A stretch of DNA of 64,000 nt from Adiantum capillus-veneris (lineage: Eukaryota > Streptophyta > Polypodiopsida > Polypodiales > Pteridaceae): positions 102,699,355-102,763,354 of the forward strand of contig CM043943.1 in NCBI GenBank assembly GCA_014529385.2, read 5' to 3'. A model generated the notes under the pieces. The model was not told the DNA's origin. It searched no databases and was given only the letters and a program-made list of their open reading frames with translations. Within the stretch, counting starts at the first letter, position 1; every line of letters begins with the position of its first letter. The translations under genes were made by a program, and so were the position numbers. This document shows, piece by piece, positions 1 to 13,188 of this stretch.

Positions 1-2406
1 TAAAGCAAGTATTTATGTCTCACGTTGCATTGAGGATGCAACATCTTCTAAACTTATTGTTGGATCTACACATATAGTATGTTATCTTTATTGCAACTTC
101 TTTCTTTCAATGATTGGATTAAGCTCCTAGCCACTCTTGTGAAAAACAAGAAAGAAGGACTTGAACTCTTAGAAGAAGAATTAAAGCAATTTCCTCTTCT
201 TCAAAAAATTCACACATAATCACTTGCTACCTTCTCCTCCTCAGGTAGAGAGCTAACTAATTTTCTTAAAAAGTTGTGTGGACTTAACCCGGCCTTCTTT
301 ACTACACCAACAACTCCATTTGTCAATGTGTCAAGCAATATTTTTAGTCGCAATGATCCTGCGGTTCTAGAAGCAGTTAAGAATTTCCAACAGGATTTAT
401 GCTCTCTTAATGAGTCTACATTTTTGGAAATGGTTCTTAAAGCCTCAAACTGTTTTCCTTTTCTTCCTCCAAAACAAATTGAGGTAGAAGGGGCAAGTGT
501 GGACAATCAACTATGGACCCTACCCAACAAAGTTTTTTCGGCTTCTATTCACTTGAATCTTGGATTTTTAAAGCCAATTTACTTGCTGCCTGCATGGATG
601 AATGTCGGGTTCATATTCTTAAAGGCACTCAATTCTTTGATAAGGAGAGTTAATCAATGCTCCTTTTGCCATGAATTTTTTGGATCCTACCAAATGCTCC
701 ACTAATATTGGGATTTGTGGATGCACAAAAGGTATTATGGCCTTTTCTAAGCCAAATGCAGACTACTACTCAAATTCTATTTGGAATATTTACAGGCCTT
801 ACATCAAATGTGCTTGTAAGTTCCTCTACAACAAAGTTGCATGCGAGTCTAGTATCATTTGGTTTGATCATGCGTTTTGGTATATACTTAATCACTTGTA
901 GTTATTATTTCCAGACAAAGCTGCTTGGCTTGGGAGACAAGCTCGTAACCTGGTTTTAGCACAGATTGCATTCATTTGCTTTCGCAACATAATGCTGGAA
1001 GTTCTCAAAGAGCTTAAAGAGGATGAATCGGGAACTTTTTTGACATCATATGGCAATTAAAAAGGAGTTAAAACTCTTCTTGGTCTACTTCCACCCAATA
1101 TGGAGGAAGAATCTACCCCATCCCTAAAAAAACCTATTTCTTTGACTAACACTGCTAATTCGCTTACTTGTTTTTTGACTCCCTCTGTTACTTCTAGTTC
1201 TAGCTTTGACAGAGGAAAGACCAAAAGTTATACCAGTAGAGGGAGAGCACAAGATCTTTTTGATATGCGATTGTATTATTTTCAGGTAATTACCAACTTG
1301 GCAGGCAAGAAGATTTTGAGTAGTAATAAGAAGGAGGCTCAAAACAAGGCTTTTGTGCATTGTCTTTTTGTGAACAAAATTTTGGAATTATACCCACCTA
1401 AATACATTTTTTTGGAAATCTTTCATGAGCATTTTGATAATACTACCCTACTTAATAGTGCTATGTTTGGATGGCAGTACACAAATCCACTAAGAAATTG
1501 GTTCTACAATACTGACTTTTTAAGACCACATCACACCTACTTGTAAGTGCATTAACCACAGGATTAAATCATATTCCCCTTCCTTCACTTAACCTTCAGT
1601 TAGCTTTTGTTGCCCTTCTTAATTGCTTAATTGACTTGGTTAATAAACTCCAACTCGAGTCAGAGGTGATCCACACCCTCTCTCAACTACTTTTACACAC
1701 CTTTTTGAACAAAGTAGTAAACCTGAACCCACGATGGCTTAGTAATGAAACAACTTGGTATACTCTTGATATATTCAAAAAAATTAGAGAGCTTGCATCT
1801 AAATTCTTTATTGTGGGACTGGACAAGGATGGAAATACTGCCACAATTATATGTAAAGAGCTGGTGCACTGAGCAGCACTAGATAGATTAATTGGTGACA
1901 AATTCTTCATCTCTTCTATTAACCATATGATACTGGGATTCTACTTACAAAACAACTTCAAGAACTAGGTTATAATCTGGCTAGCAAAAAACTACCTGTA
2001 CTCTTTCCCACTTACAAAGCAGACAAACATAAATTAAAATGGATTTCAAATGCCTCAATTGGAATTTATACAAAAAATTACAGATTGCATGGCTAAATGT
2101 CTTAATTTAGTCTTGATAGAACTAGAATACCATTGTGTCACTAAACAAAAAACAAAGAGTTTCTCAAGATCAACCACAATCCATTTTGGATTATTAAAAA
2201 TAGTACCGAGCTATTCTTAAACCTCCCAAAAAAGATTACACAAATCTATACAACAAACATTACACAATGCTATGAAAATATTCCCATTTTTGGACCTATT
2301 GGTTTACTCTCTGTCTTAGAAGAGCTGATAGATCTCGTCTTTAAAAATAGAGCAAAAAAATATTACCATGCTATCTCTCTCATTAAGGAACCTACTTGGG
2401 TTAAAA

Positions 2407-2473
<67 letters not shown>

Positions 2474-3017
2474 TCACTGCCCCTTATCACTTTAAGCAAA
2501 TGAAATTAATAATTCACCTCCATTGGCTTGTCAACAATTGCTTTATCCAACTAGGAACATTTTTTTTAAAACAACAAAAAGGAGTTCCTATGGGATTCTG
2601 TTGTTCATCGGTACTATGTAATCTTTACTTAGCTTACTTTGAATAAAAATGGTATATCAAACAATTACAAAACTGTAAAAGACAAAAAAATCTCATATAA
2701 TATATACATACTGCAAGATATATGGATGATATTCTTAGCCTGAACAATAGATTTTTCAAAGGATAACTTATGGACGTTTACCCCCTAGATGTGCTTAAAA
2801 TAGAAGACACATCTGACACAATTATTTCACTAGATGGAGAATCTTTTACAACTAGTACAACCTACTTGACTTAAAAAATTACTCTATTGGAAGCATATAT
2901 TGGAGAATTTACAACAAGGTATAGTTGGAACTGAGATAAAGTTTAATTTATTACAATTGACTTTATTAAAAAAAAAGTAATCGTCCTTACAAAAATGTGA
3001 TTAATACTTGCTTAGGA
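1..3017 (+). pseudogene. Penelope-like retroelement, copy A (decayed, 5' end outside window)
   Basis: Colinear with copy B at 15.6-19.1 kb. A conserved N-terminal block (LKKLCGLNP, EAVKNFQQDLC) lies at 250-480. A CxC block (YIKCACKF, then WFDHAFWYILNHL) lies at about 800-900. A DK motif block (VGLDKDGNTATIICKEL) lies at about 1815-1870. Reverse-transcriptase boxes follow: GVPMGFCCSS at about 2580 and RYMDDILSLNN at about 2715, where DD are the catalytic aspartates. Many stops and frameshifts make it non-functional. The order (N-terminal block, CxC, DK, RT with YxDD) matches what is known of N-terminal-endonuclease Penelope-like elements. I cannot see an intact GIY-YIG nuclease. The class is an inference; a reverse transcriptase is certain. 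Confidence 0.68.
2408..2469. repeat. (AC)n microsatellite inside PLE copy A
   Basis: About 31 AC units. The tract interrupts the RT-coding part of copy A between the region matching fingers and the GVPMG box. Copy B has ordinary coding sequence at the equivalent place, so this is an expansion (or insertion) within the dead gene. Confidence 0.95.
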
Positions 3018-4045
<1,028 letters not shown>

Positions 4046-4460
4046 TTGAATCATTAATCAAGGGCTATTGATTTTATAAAATTCTGGTTAATACTTGGCC
4101 TTACGATTTTTAGGGACATTTACACAAGTTTTACCACAAATGCTTCAAATTTTGATATGAAAACTAGAGAGAAAAGATTTACTTCTTGACAAGAAAGTTT
4201 TTTTCTCCATTGTAATGTTCAATCTCCCATAACTTTGCTACTTGTGCAATGGGGATTTGGAAAAATATCATGTATTGGAACCACATATAGCAAATTATTA
4301 CCTTTTACGGTAAGGTGCAAGGAAAAGCAATTACAGTATTTTGCAGATAAGCCAAAGCCATGCTGAGCTTTGCTAGATTGTTTATAGCAGACACACCATT
4401 ATTTCACTCAAACAATGAAAGACGATGAGTTTTCTTGTCATCTACACACATTCGTTTCCG

Positions 4461-4479
4461 CCCCCCCCCCCCCCCCACA

Positions 4480-4512
<33 letters not shown>
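4461..4512. repeat. poly-C plus (AC)n microsatellite
   Basis: A run of about 17 C residues followed by a CACACC spacer and about 15 AC units. It echoes the AC/poly-C combination in R1, but without recognisable R1 flanks. Confidence 0.9.
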
Positions 4513-4516
<4 letters not shown>

Positions 4517-4604
4517 CTATCCACGTTTACACAAGAAGTTTTGGACAAATGCTCACAATAATTCCCACATTGTGGCTTACCTCAACATCACGAGTTTTTT
4601 TGAG

Positions 4605-4718
4605 GGAGGCACCACATACTTAGCTAGGTACGATTGGGGCCAGGGGACCGCCGGCCCCGATGGGGGGGTGTGGTGGTCCCTTGCCCCCAATCGTACCTAG
4701 CTAGGTATGTGGTGCCTC
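4605..4718. mobile_element. 114-bp fold-back (MITE-like) hairpin element
   Basis: Arms 4606-4652 and 4672-4718 are 47 bp each and reverse-complementary with only 4 mismatches; both contain TAGCTAGGTACGATTGGGG or its complement. The loop is 19 nt and G/C-rich. The element is flanked on both sides by TTGAG (4600-4604 and 4719-4723), which looks like a 5-bp target duplication. It encodes nothing. It is most likely a fold-back or MITE insertion. A small-RNA hairpin precursor is an alternative that would need transcript data. Confidence 0.8.
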
Positions 4719-4723
4719 TTGAG

Positions 4724-5856
4724 TAGAAGCTCATGATGTTATGCATTGTATGAAAAACATTGAAAAAGACTCCGTTTTCCTACATGAGAATATTTCTAAA
4801 TCTTCTTGTGTTACACGACATATTTTCTAGCCTAACAAAAACGGAAAGGTACTGGCCTACTCGCTGAAATAGAAAAGGGCCGTCTACGTTAGCTCTCGAT
4901 ACTTTGAGAGTTTCGCTTCAAAAAAGGCAAGTCAATTTTAAGTTAAAATACCTTTGCAACCAGTGAGCACACATTGCTTTTGCTTAAGCACTTGGTCTCC
5001 CCCCATCGTTGTATACAGTGTGTACGCCTCTTAAAGTCTAGAGACTTGGTCTAGACTTGGCAAAATTGTTGGTGGGCACACGGTCCTGGAGCTTGCAAAA
5101 TACAAATTTATTTTACGCCAACTCTCATGGTGGAAATATGAATGGATTTCGAAGCCGTGGATTCTTCCTCCTCTACTCACGTGGAAAACTTTGTCTTTTT
5201 TGCATAATTTTTTGTTATTTCCCTTCGTGAGGAAGTATATTCATTTACTTAAGTGTATAATTCTAATTGAATAATATTATTTTTTGGGAAATTTAGTATT
5301 TCTTGACGTGAAATACAAAGTGTTATTAACGGGTTTTCACTTACATACGGTCATAAAAGCTAGTTTTATAGCGAAATAACTTCTGCTTACTATCATAGAC
5401 ATGACAATTTGGTTACTGATGCAAAATACTCTGCATAAAGAGTATTAAAGCATCCTTTTGTCAAAAGACGGTTTTGTATGAGAAGAACTAACCCTTGAGA
5501 ACGTCATGTCTGCCAGCATTAAAAGGAACTCTACAAGAATAGTTGTTAAATTCTAAACTATGTGAGATAATAGCGTTTTTTTTAATACTCAGCTATACAC
5601 TATTCTGCACATGAGTATCTCTTTGCCATGAGGGATAGTAACATTTCTTACCCTATACTTGGCTAAGTTTTGGGAGAAAAAACATATTTTTTAATATACT
5701 TTTTTGCATACTAATTTGCTAGATTGTGTGCTCTAAGAATCGTCTGTATAACATTCTAAGTAGTGTAGAGTAATTATCCTTGCTGCCATAATCAAATAGG
5801 GCTTTAGATAGAAATTTTTGGTCATCTTTGAACATTTTTGAATGCATAGATAAGAG
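4724..5856. other. No recognisable gene
   Basis: AT-rich sequence without a sustained coding frame, repeat or RNA gene that I can recognise. It may be diverged R1-type sequence, because an R1-type 3' core follows directly. Confidence 0.5.
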
Positions 5857-6150
5857 GGACATGGATGACAACTATCGAGTCCTTCCTATACCTGAATTTC
5901 ATGACTAATCAAAAATGCTGATGATTTGTTTGTTTGCATGATGGCTGCAGGTAAGGATTCCGACCTCTTTTATCTTTGGATTCAAATGCTGTTCAACTAG
6001 ACTAAGTAGGAAACATTTATTGCTGCTATTTTATTTTTCTCTTCTTAGATGTAATTACACATCAAAATTCTATTTGAAATGTACATAGATTAAATGGAAA
6101 AAATGTATGTACACTTCTTCTCTTTTTGAATCATTTGATTGAAGTTGTAC
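5857..6150 (+). repeat. R1-type 3' tail (divergent)
   Basis: Has the 3' core GGACATGGATGACAACT (5857) and GGCTGCAGGTAAGG (5944) in the same order and similar spacing as in the R1 copies at 14,963 and 28,494. It runs into a (TC)n microsatellite, as other family members run into (AC)n. Confidence 0.6.
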
Positions 6151-6151
6151 A

Positions 6152-6218
<67 letters not shown>
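6151..6218. repeat. (TC)n microsatellite
   Basis: About 34 CT units. It forms the junction between the R1-type tail on the left and the 3' end of the minus-strand LINE on the right. Confidence 0.97.
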
Positions 6219-6219
<1 letters not shown>

Positions 6220-6536
6220 TTTTGTAAGTCTTTTTCGATAGAATTTACACATGGGAAACCTCAAAGCGAGAAAAACCCACAAAAAGAAAGGGATACAAAA
6301 AGCAGAGCACTATGAGGCTTTGAAGGCTAGAAACAATCAAAGTAAATCCTGTAGGCATCAAGAGTGATGTCTCTAGCATCATGAGCGAAATGCAGCGCTT
6401 GACCAAGAGATAATTTGAAATATGGAAAGGAGTCAACACAAGTGCCTTGGAACATTAAGGATTTCCTATGGTGCGAGATTGCCCACAAAATCCAAAATTT
6501 GACCCACGTAAAGAACCCAACAAACTGAGATTGCGG

Positions 6537-6857
6537 TTATTGGAGCATCCCAAGAAGCCAAAACCGTCTGTGAAAAGCACCGGAAGGAAAATGTAGCCAA
6601 AGAGCAATTGACACTTGCTGAATGAAGGCTCTGGAGTGGCGAAAACCCCACAATAAGTGTGGCATGGTCTCCTCAGCTTCAAGGCATCTTAGGTGGCGGG
6701 AAGGCGCAATATGCCATGCATGTAATACACTACCAATAGGTAGAGCTCCCACCAAGTAGCACCACAAGAAAACACATTCCTTCAAAGGTAAATGACTATG
6801 CCATATGCAAGACAATGTGTGTTGCCACCATAAGGATGACTCGAAAAGCAACCACAC
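6537..6857 (-). pseudogene. LINE C-terminal zf-RVT-like domain
   Basis: The translation has the pattern of the C-terminal domain of plant LINE polyproteins: KECVFLWCYLVGALPIGSVL, then CLEAEETMPHLLW, where the conserved family form is roughly ALPTG...C..C...EET..HLFW. The paired Cys/His residues are partly lost. It is the last coding part of the minus-strand LINE, downstream of the RT, and is interrupted at both ends. Confidence 0.75.
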
Positions 6858-7429
6858 TAATTACCATGATGCACAATCCATACATCAAACTGTAGGATGG
6901 CATGAACATTGCCAGCTAAAATGTAGTCCAATTTAGTAGTAGCCAGATTCCAATCAGAGAAGCAGGAGTCCACATCCAAAGGCGGAATGGGTGAGTGATC
7001 AACAAGCATCCTTTGAATTTCCCGCCAGAGAGGACAATAGTGAGGACCCAACCAAAAGTGGGGCACTGCATCAACCAACAAAAGAACATAACCTGAGTCA
7101 TCAATTATCTGATGTACCTAGCAAATTCCTTTTTGGGAAAGAAAATATGCTTGGCAAGGAGATCGTTGAACCAAAGTCAAAGTGAAGGCCCTACTCCAAT
7201 GAGACTCTCCAAACAAAGGGAGTTACTCACAGAGGATTGTCCACCATGCCATGCCAAATGCAAAGTGACAATTTTCCAATCAACAATGAGAGAAGAAGTA
7301 AAGTGACATCCAGAAATGTGTCCTTCAAGCTTCCCAAAAACAACATCCCGATAAGTTGGTTTCCAATGAACAAAAGATGGGGTGATAATGTGTGTACACA
7401 AATGTGTGACCATGAGAGCCCAGGGTTGC

Positions 7430-8510
7430 TACTGCTCCACCAAAATTGGCAACAACATAGTTTTCCAATACAAAACATGATGTCGCAAGTCCAAAATATT
7501 CAACCCTCCAAGCCGCTTGGGAGAGCATAACTTGTCCATAGATAAAAGCAAAAGACCCTTTGTGCTAGAGGAGGTCTGCCACAAATGCTCTAAAATATTA
7601 GACATGAGGGACTGCAAGTGCAAGTGAGACTAGAATAGCAAAGGCACGTAAAACTGCACATAAGCCACAAGGATGCATCGGAAAATCTTGAGATGCACAT
7701 GTAGTGGCCACGTGGACAAATTTGAATAATTTAACTTGGAATGTAGATGTTGGAGCACCCAATCCAGTTTTTGCATAGCCGATACATTCCAACCTAGCGG
7801 ATAACCCAAATGGTGAACCACAATGTGTGGAGGAACAATCTCCCCAGACCACAATATCTTATGCTAGTCACACTCTTTCAGAGGCAATAGCTTGGATTTA
7901 TGAAAATTAACTTTGAGACCTGCTGTCAATCCAAACAAGTGGAGTATGCATGGTTTGTTGTACATCATCATAAGGATTATGAGGCATAAACAAAGAGTCA
8001 TCCCATAGGCCTGACCACAACAAAATTCCATCTAGAAGGTAATGTCAGGCCATGTAATCTACCAGTGGAAGTCAAGGAATCCAAATACATAAACAAGGGG
8101 TGAGTAACGATCGTATAAAGCAAAGAACTAAGAGGGCATCCCTGCTTACTGATTGTCCCAAAGGCCAAGATTATGTGAGAGATCCATCCAACAAGCCTGC
8201 AGAAGTGCTGTGTGCATACAAGAAAAGCACGACACGGGATAGCCTAGGCCCAAATCCCAAGTGTTGCATGGTATCCGCAATGTAATCGGAAAGAACAATA
8301 TTAAATGCCTTTTCGATGTCAACCTGCATAACCAAGACATTCTGTCACGTGTATTTTGCATATTCCATACCAATGATGACATTCACGAGGTTATCAATAA
8401 TTTGACGATAATCCTAGTAAAACAAGAAAAATTCCATCCTAACTTGGAGCTCTCCATCAGCCCAAATCAAGCAAGATCAGTGAAAACAACTTCCAAGTCT
8501 TGAGCCTGCT
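7430..8510 (-). pseudogene. LINE reverse transcriptase (frameshifted)
   Basis: Pieces in different minus-strand frames follow the L1 RT order: VDIEKAFN near 8310 (the D-x-E-K-A-F/Y box), QGCPLSSLLYTIV near 8125, GLKVNFHKSKLLPL near 7890, and HHLGYPLGWNV near 7800. Then come LHVHLKIFRCILVAYVQFYVP near 7680 and KLCSPKRLGGLNILDL near 7510. The YxDD box is not clean. It would prime reverse transcription at an endonuclease nick if intact. Several frameshifts and stops make it dead. Confidence 0.82.
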
Positions 8511-8990
8511 GCATTGAAAGAATGGGAGGAACATGTGATAGAAACATGTTACGTGCTTGGCCAGCTTCTCTCATGGGGGAAGAAGGGGCCTCAAAAATCT
8601 TGCCATAATGAGAGTGTAGGGCTAGTGCTAGCTTCCATAAAGTGGAGGTCCACTCCCCTGATGGTAATTTAATTCTCTATATAGTTTGAGAGTGCAGCCT
8701 AGAGTGATGCAAATGCTGGAAGAATTGCTTAGAAGCACATCCTTTATCTGCAAAAGCCTGTTGACAAGCTCGAGTCTTCCATTTGGCCAATTTCCTCTCA
8801 TCATTGTGCTATAACATAGTGCAAGCAGAAAGAAACTCAGTCATTTGAGTGTCACTAAGAGAAGAATGATTAGCCAAGTGCATCAATCTATTGCAAGTAT
8901 CTGTTGCATGTTTAACCTGTTCCCTTAATTAAACAAATAATCCCTGTCATAATCTTGAATAACACATTGAACATGCATAACAAAGCAAAA

Positions 8991-9446
8991 TCATGCTATG
9001 TCTGTATCAACATATATCTGAGAGATCAAAGGCAATATGATATCCAAAATCATAGCGCAAAAAAGCTCATGTTGGAGATAAGCATTATTGACATGCAAAA
9101 GTCTCTTCGTGGGTAGGTAGTCATTGACATCAAAAGAGCCAAAATGAAGTTTCAAACATGCGATAAAATGATCCGAAAGACACATAGCATAATCAATCCT
9201 CATCTCATATACAAAGTCATCATACTGTTGCATGTGAAAAAGATACCAGCAATCCAGTCGAGCGCGATACATAGATTGAGCATTATGTTGAAAAGTGAAT
9301 CTTGGATCAACCGCATGCAAAAAGGGCCACAAATCAAGCCCATTACATGTCAACATAAACCGATCCCATGATTGCTGTTCCATATAAAGCATGTGAGAAT
9401 GCCCAATAATATTATCTGCAAGTTTTGGTGCATTATTAAAATCCAT
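8991..9446 (-). pseudogene. LINE apurinic-type endonuclease (C-terminal two thirds)
   Basis: A 151-codon open frame matches the exonuclease-endonuclease-phosphatase domain of LINEs: MDFNNAPKLADN (GDFN box), then SWDRFMLTCNGLDLWPFL, then ARLDCWY (R-x-L-D box) and LSDHFIACL (SDH catalytic box). The first third, with the Asn and Glu catalytic residues, is missing, because an insertion or deletion joins the domain to unrelated DNA at about 9450. It reads on the same strand as the downstream RT. Confidence 0.8.
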
Positions 9447-11580
9447 ACAATACGGATGTTTAGGGTGTCATTTTGGCACTACATTTTTTCTGTGCGACAC
9501 TCACGTTGAGTTTTTGAAAATCTTCAACTCACAATCGCTGATCTCTACAAGGAAGTATAGATACAGCAATCAATTCCGACAGCATGGCGATCGGTAGTTC
9601 ACTTGTGTGGGTCTCCTGCTCTCTCTATAGCACTACAGAGTGTCTATGGACATACTATTTTGGGGTAAGACCCAACAGGTGATTGCTACATCACCCCATA
9701 GGTATTAAGGATCACAGTTTGATCTGCATTGAGGATCACAATTGATCTCTTCTAGTTATACTTTCAAGGAAAGAATTCCGCAATCTACCACGCAGTAGCA
9801 GACGAACACACTTTTCAAGTTGATTCCACTCAATCTGTACACGGTTAACTATGTTGGTTACCGTCATCTGCTAGTTGAGCAGTTTTTGCAATGCTGTTTG
9901 TTTTTTCAGGTAGGGGATGTGCTCCTCCCCATTTGAATACAGGTAAGTGAACATTATGTTCAAATCTCCAGGTATGCATCTATTGATTTGGTGTTATTCC
10001 ATTTTTAGTATGATTTGCTTGGTATTTCAAGACGTATAAGTACGCTTGAATGTTACAGAGTCATGCCAAGGGCATGTCGGCACAAAGTATTTTGGGCCAA
10101 GTAGCCAATCTATCTTTCTGCCTTATGCTATTATGAACCTACTTGTAGGGTTCAATTTGGCACATGTTGTCACATGGGATACAACATGGTCTAAGAACTC
10201 AAGGAGTTCGGTTTAGCCAGTGTGGAGCAATGAATGAGGGTCCCTCTCACTCCTGTTGTAAAGTGTTTAGAGATACCTCCACACACAAGTACATCTTGTA
10301 CTTGTAGTATTTTCTTTTTCAGACATCCTTAGTTGAGACATATTCCACATGTGGCGAATATGAGTCTCTGGGACTGACACTGGCGCCCCTATTTCAAATA
10401 TGTGTCACGACAAAGTCCCTAAGTGCTGGTCACATCTTTTTTCTAGACCATTCTTAGCACGACGTATCAGGAGCAATTTCGTGGCCAGAAATTGTCGGAT
10501 ACTTAGAATGACTTGTTAAGGTACAAGTATTGCTAAACAACATTACAGATGGTTGTTTACACATATAGCAAATGAAAAAGTTTCATTGTTTGTACCTACA
10601 CGTGATCATTGTTTCACCTTCTATTATGGTTCAGACATTTCAGCAAGGCTTGCAAAATATTGCAACTGAAAGTATTTACTTTCTTTTCAGAACTATTTAC
10701 AATCCTCTTTAATGTGTGCTAGGTGCATCACATTTGCCACAAGTTGAAGGCAAGGATCACCATGGATATACAGGTTCGGATTTGTTTTTGCTAAATGCAT
10801 GCACACTAGGTGTTATGGGCCCTAGTGTTTAGCAAAGGCTGATTTGGAATGGCTTGCATATTCCACAGGTTGTTGCTTATGAAGCATTTTGCACTCTATG
10901 TGCACTATCTCTATGAGATTACTTTTAAATCCACTAATCACCAATAAAGGTCATGGCTCGGTTTGGGCGTTTCTGGATTTTTTCAAGTTAACCACGATGG
11001 TTATTTCGGACATTGTTGATTCTTTACCAATGTTAAACACTACTGTGATTTCCCGTTTACCAGTCATCTGGGAAGACTGTCTGTAAACCGTGAGGAAAAC
11101 ACACCTCAGTATTGTCAGTTATCCAAGGGGATAGGCAGATTACAAAGAGTAATCTTGTGCCAAAGGATCTGCTAAGAGCATACGTTAACACAACGCATTT
11201 CTAAATAGATGATTTTCTCCCTATTCTAGAATTTGCTTAAGTACGATTTTCGACTTTGAACACCTCTTGTGGTGGGGTTGGAGATTGTGTCAATACTTTC
11301 ATACGTCAAGGACATACCAGGTGTGATGACAGAGCATGTTGGCAAATAACCTTCATTCAGGATGAACATGTAACGGACTGTTCAAGATACTCAAGCGAGT
11401 AGGAAATCTGGCTCACAACTACATGGAAAGTTACGCCAAGGTTTCCTTGCATTATTCCAGTACCTTCAGAAGATCTGAAAACTGGTTATGCCTTTGGACA
11501 AATCTTAGTTGTGGTTCCTCCTTTACAATACTCAAGTGAGTTATAAATGGAGTTACCATTTAAACCCAAGTGACTCTTAG
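9447..11580 (+). other. Non-coding insertion interrupting the LINE
   Basis: About 2.1 kb with no sustained coding frame on either strand. It lies between LINE ORF1 and the LINE endonuclease and ends in the relic 3' end of a plus-strand chromovirus. The simplest reading is that it is the decayed body of that inserted element. An ATACTCAAGCGAG-type phrase recurs near 11,388, 11,530 and 11,600, suggesting local duplications. Confidence 0.5.
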
Positions 11581-11839
11581 TTGTGGTTACTCCTTTACAG
11601 CACTCAAGCGAGTTATAAATGGAGTTACCATTCAGACCCAAGTGGTTGCAAATGGACAACAATGTTGAAAATCAAGATATTCATCTTGGTTTCATTGAAC
11701 CTCCTCATTGCACCAATTATCGGTCATACAGACAACTGGCTCACTTATGGGACGTCAATAAAGAGAACACCAGTATTCTTAAGAAGATGTTACTACTTGT
11801 GTTTTCGAGGAGGAAAACTCTTCCTTAAGGGGGAAGTAG
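11581..11839 (+). pseudogene. Relic chromovirus 3' end: decayed chromodomain and polypurine tract
   Basis: The last 120 bp match the reverse complement of 60,820-60,930 in the minus-strand chromovirus: GAGGAAAACTCTTCCTTAAG then a polypurine tract (AAGGGGGAAGTAG, 11,827-11,839) directly before TGTCAGGACAC. The translation just upstream (SILKKMLLLVF) parallels SVLKKKFPTFVF in the other copy, the tail of a chromodomain. It therefore marks the 3' end of a plus-strand element of the same family, too decayed to work. Confidence 0.65.
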
Positions 11840-11990
11840 TGTCAGGACACGGGTCCTGTACCCTAAGAACTAGGCTAGGCAAGGACTACGGCCAAGGGCC
11901 GGGCTAGGCAGTGTGGACAGGGGATCCGTCTAGGGCAAGGGGCTAGGAGCCCACCTATAAAGGGAGGTTGGGAGGAGGATCCAGTAGAGC
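11840..11990 (+). repeat. Start of a 3' LTR (chromovirus relic)
   Basis: Begins TGTCAGGACAC right after the polypurine tract, as an LTR should, and contains a TATA-like CTATAAAGG at about 11,955. It shares its first 11 bases with the LTR at 60,819 (minus strand), but the rest differs. The right edge is placed where LINE ORF1 coding resumes. No matching 5' LTR was found. Confidence 0.5.
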
Positions 11991-13050
11991 CTAGTTGCCT
12001 AGTTTCTTACAAGAGGCTTCTCTTGTAACAACTTCCTTGTAAGAGTGAACAACCTTGTCCGAAGATTCAGCCAAAGAAATGTTGTCATCACAAGGGATTT
12101 TTTTCTGAGAAACATTCTTCAAAGGAGGCACATAATTACAAGAAGATGCTGGAAAACAAGCTTTAGCGGTTTTCTTGGGCACTATCCAAGCTTGAGAGGT
12201 TGAAACTTGTTCTTTTCCTTTGTCTTTAATATTTGGAGAAACAAAAAGTGCAGACAATTGTAATTGTTTCCCTTTGCCTTTATTCACCCTTACTATTGGG
12301 GAGGAGGTTGAAGCACCTCTGGTTTGAACCTCAATAGAAGATTTTGGAGGTGAGTGAGGTTGAGGGGAATTTTTGGTTCCGGACATTCGGACTGCATATG
12401 AGCAAATTTGCCACATCAAAAGCAAGAATTTGCAAATTTTCCCCATTTAAGTTTAAATGGACGCTTTCCAACCATTGCATCCTTAGAATCAACCAAAATA
12501 CCTGCTGGTGTGAGGATATCTGTGTCCCACAGGATACAAAAACGATTTGTGTTTGCATCCAACTTAGGAGGGAAAATGACTTTGCCCAATTGGGCAGCCA
12601 ACACGGGAAGAAAGTAACGCCAAGTACGAGGAAAGTCGGCCACCTCAACCCAAATGGGCCATTTGTGATGAATGAGGTTGTGATAGTCCTTGGTGAGAGC
12701 CCAGGGCCGTACATGAGTCATCTACGTATTGAAGAAAAGAGGAGACATTTCAAGCAAATCATCTCGAGCATCCATGTTGGCCAACAAGGCTTCATACAAG
12801 CCTCACACGCCAAAGTAAACCCCTCAGACTGCTTGCCATTTGAGTGGGAAATCAACCCATTGGCCTACATCCTGAGCCGTAAGCATTCTACCTAAGAAAA
12901 AAAGAATCACCGCGTTAAGTGCATATTGAGCAACAGGATCCATAAACTCCTGTATAGGAATGCGCACTTCCATGATGGGAGCGGATCCTTCCTAGGCTTG
13001 ATGTGCATCCTCGAAGTCCTCATGCAAACATTATTTGATAAGGCTTAAAG
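11991..13050 (-). pseudogene. LINE ORF1 (DUF4283-type nucleic-acid-binding protein)
   Basis: The minus strand encodes in pieces HKWPIWVEVADFPRTWRY, AQLGKVIFPPKLDAN and RFCILWDTDILTPAGILVDS. Cysteine-rich CFxCGKFAHMQSEC, a zinc-knuckle remnant near 12,400, then a Ser/Lys-rich tail ends at 11,991. This is the pattern of the DUF4283 plus zinc-knuckle ORF1 found upstream of plant L1 reverse transcriptases, which binds the element RNA. Frameshifts and stops separate the pieces. The position 5' of the endonuclease and RT on the same strand supports it. Confidence 0.7.
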
Positions 13051-13116
13051 CATCCATATCTAAACTTTCCATGTCTTTCCGGCACTTATATGTACCTGAT
13101 CAATCGAATCCATGCG

Positions 13117-13120
<4 letters not shown>

Positions 13121-13187
<67 letters not shown>
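13121..13187. repeat. (TC)n(AC)n microsatellite of R1 copy 2
   Basis: About 19 TC and 14 AC units, shorter than the tract in copy 1 (about 95 bp of AC), showing length drift between copies. A poly-C run of about 23 follows at 13,237-13,259. Confidence 0.95.

Positions 13188-13188
<1 letters not shown>

Larger units (their letters stand above)
6225..13087 (-). mobile_element. L1-type LINE (decayed, split by an insertion)
   Basis: Minus-strand order is ORF1 (13.05-11.99 kb), interruption (11.99-9.45 kb), endonuclease (9.45-8.99 kb), reverse transcriptase (about 8.5-7.4 kb), C-terminal zf-RVT-like domain (6.86-6.54 kb), then a short T-rich end on the plus strand next to (TC)n. This is the standard order of plant L1 LINEs. 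All frames carry stops or shifts, so the element is inactive. The 5' end abuts the leader of R1 copy 2. Confidence 0.85.
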
